NCBI RefSeq assembly: GCF_051401765.1 | Contig: NW_027480504.1 | Coordinates: 992,001 to 1,056,000, forward strand | DNA length: 64,000 nucleotides | Direction of reading: 5' to 3' | Source of the DNA: Calliopsis andreniformis | Taxonomy: Eukaryota; Arthropoda; Insecta; Hymenoptera; Andrenidae | Part shown: piece by piece, positions 63,243 through 64,000 of the stretch | Layout of the letters: each line of letters begins with the position of its first letter | Numbering within the stretch: the stretch's first letter is position 1 | Translations under genes and position numbers: made by a program | The notes under the pieces: generated by a model | Databases searched by the model: none | Seen by the model: only the letters and a program-made list of their open reading frames with translations | What the model was told of the DNA's origin: nothing

Positions 63243-64000
63243 CCCAATCCTCAATCTTCAATCCTCAATCCTCAATCCACAATCCTCGATCCTCAATCCT
63301 CAATCTTCAATCCTTTATACTCAATCTTCAATAATCAATCCTCAATCCTCAATCCTCAATACTCAATCCTCAATCGTCAATACTCACTCCCCAATCCTCA
63401 ATCTTCAATCCTCAATCCTCAATCCTCAATCCTCAATCCTCAACCCTCAATCCTCAATCGTCAATCTTCAATCCTCAATACTCAATCTTCTATCCTCAAT
63501 CCTCAATCCTCAATCCTCGATTCTCAGTCCTCATTCTTCAATCCTCAATCTTCAATCCTCAATCTTCAATCCTCAATCCTCAGCCCTCATTCTCAATCCT
63601 CAATCCACAATCCTCAAACCTCAATCCTCAACCGTCAGACCTCGTCCTCAATCCTCAACCCTCAATCCTCAATCCTCCCATCTTCAATCATCAATACTCA
63701 ATCTTCAATCCTCAATCCTCAATCCTCAGTCCGCCAACCTCAATCCTCAATCCTCAATCCTCAATCGTCAGGCTTCAATCCTCAGTACTCAATATTCAAT
63801 CCTCAATCCTCAATACTCATTCCTCAATCCTCATTCTTCAATCCTCAATACCCAATCCTCAATCTTCAATCCTCAATCCTCAATGCTCAACTCTCAATCC
63901 TCAATCCTCAGTCCTCAGTCCTCAAACCTCAATCCTCAACCCTCAGCCCTCATCCTCAATCCTCAATCCTCAACCTTCAATCCTCAATCCTCAATCCTCA
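62606..64000 (+). repeat. Right-end tandem unit 3, cut by the window edge
   Basis: Same order as unit 2, starting with CATTAGAATATCC (one variant base before B3). At 1395 bases it is still incomplete when the window ends, so the tandem series continues to the right. Confidence 0.83.

Larger units (their letters stand above)
1..64000 (+). repeat. Uninterrupted tandem array of heptamer TCAATCC (satellite/minisatellite)
   Basis: Every part of the window reads as TCAATCC or a near variant; common variants are TCAATCT, TCAATAC, TCAATTC, TCAGTCC, TCAAACC and TCAACCC. The unit contains three C, two A, two T and no G, so the plus strand is extremely G-poor; G appears only in variants. Orientation is the same from end to end: I saw no stretch where GGATTGA lies on the plus strand. 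Perfect runs of the unit are short, about nine units at most by eye (for example near 10703-10765 and 33592-33645). Odd-looking islands such as GAATATCC still parse as 7-mers in register, so they are diverged units and not inserted DNA. No unique sequence borders the array on either side. No gene of any kind is supported anywhere in it. Confidence 0.97.
47313..64000 (+). repeat. Type B higher-order domain, fourth block, running off the window
   Basis: This is the longest B block. It contains B1 anchors at 48142, 51576, 53406, 56225, 56587 and 58152, and B2 at 48422, 49729, 51856, 53686 and 58432. B3 is at 50352, 55140, 55848 (as GGATATCC), 59124, 59999, 60586, 61089 and 62606, and B4 at 54706, 57453, 59656, 61621 and 63138. 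B3 and B4 take over from B1 and B2 towards the right end. No CCTAG anchor was seen in it. Confidence 0.82.

Noticed and set aside
1..64000. A real N/Q-rich, prion-like or structural repeat protein with 7-residue periodicity
   Set aside because: A coding repeat would keep a length divisible by three. Here the 7-base unit, frequent 6-base units and multi-frame stops are incompatible with a maintained long reading frame.
1..64000. CRISPR array
   Set aside because: Repeats are 7 bases with no unique spacers. The regular anchors (280, 532, 705 and 990 bases) are far beyond CRISPR spacing and there are no cas genes.
1..64000. Transfer RNA, ribosomal RNA, hairpin terminators or riboswitches
   Set aside because: The plus strand has almost no G, so stable G-C stems cannot form within it. 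No box motifs or conserved RNA cores were seen.
1..64000. The window as a pure assembly artefact
   Set aside because: Copies carry private, consistent point variants and readable recombination junctions, which random misassembly would not produce. The exact number of near-identical copies (1688, 1968, 2708 and about 8-9 kb duplications) still depends on read length.
1..64000. Functional present-day telomere
   Set aside because: The divergence between units, nested kilobase duplications and lack of long perfect runs do not fit a telomerase-maintained end. At most it could be a degenerate relative.

Overview
The whole 64 kb window is one uninterrupted, strongly diverged tandem array of the heptanucleotide TCAATCC (minus strand GGATTGA). 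It starts inside the array at base 1 and is still inside it at base 64000. I found no protein gene, RNA gene, transposon, CRISPR array, promoter or unique-sequence spacer. Stretches that look unlike the unit at first sight can still be cut into degenerate 7-mers in the same register. Every copy points the same way: TCAATCC-like sequence is on the plus strand throughout. A satellite of this size and organisation points to a nuclear eukaryotic chromosome (satellite, subtelomeric, pericentromeric or other heterochromatic DNA). The sequence gives no basis for naming a taxon.

The many open frames on the plus strand are a by-product of the unit. Seven is not divisible by three, so three units make a 21-base super-codon cycle that reads S-I-L-N-P-Q-S in every plus frame with no stop. 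The minus strand reads G-L-R-I-E-D-stop and is closed every 21 bases. Long, overlapping, near-identical plus frames and a silent minus strand are therefore expected without any gene, and I annotate none.

On top of the heptamer there is clear higher-order structure. Type A sequence (about 1-26030, 29590-30530, 32640-39440 and 45251-47310) carries 27 copies of an anchor containing CCTAGA or CCTAGG, with recurring anchor intervals of 705, 990, 914, 774 and 1522 bases. Type B sequence (about 26030-29590, 30530-32640, 39440-45250 and 47313-64000) carries 40 anchors containing GAATATC or a close variant. Two B anchor types (B1 and B2) are paired exactly 280 bases apart in ten cassettes. Two others (B3 and B4) are paired exactly 532 bases apart in three cassettes.

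The array has grown by segmental duplications of 0.9 to 9 kb: offsets of 1688 (3970-7278), 1968 (10072-14007), 2708 (15033-20448), 8292 (1 onward), 7873/9180 (37380-54360) and 1965/1517 (59124-end). Some copies are almost or completely identical, so exchange is recent. Several junctions can be read directly: a 1307-base difference between two copies explained by recombination inside a B cassette, a 70-base in-register deletion between 14-base direct repeats, and a B4/B3 mosaic at about 59075-59105. The biological content is thus a higher-order-repeat satellite evolving by unequal exchange. I see no evidence for an encoded system.
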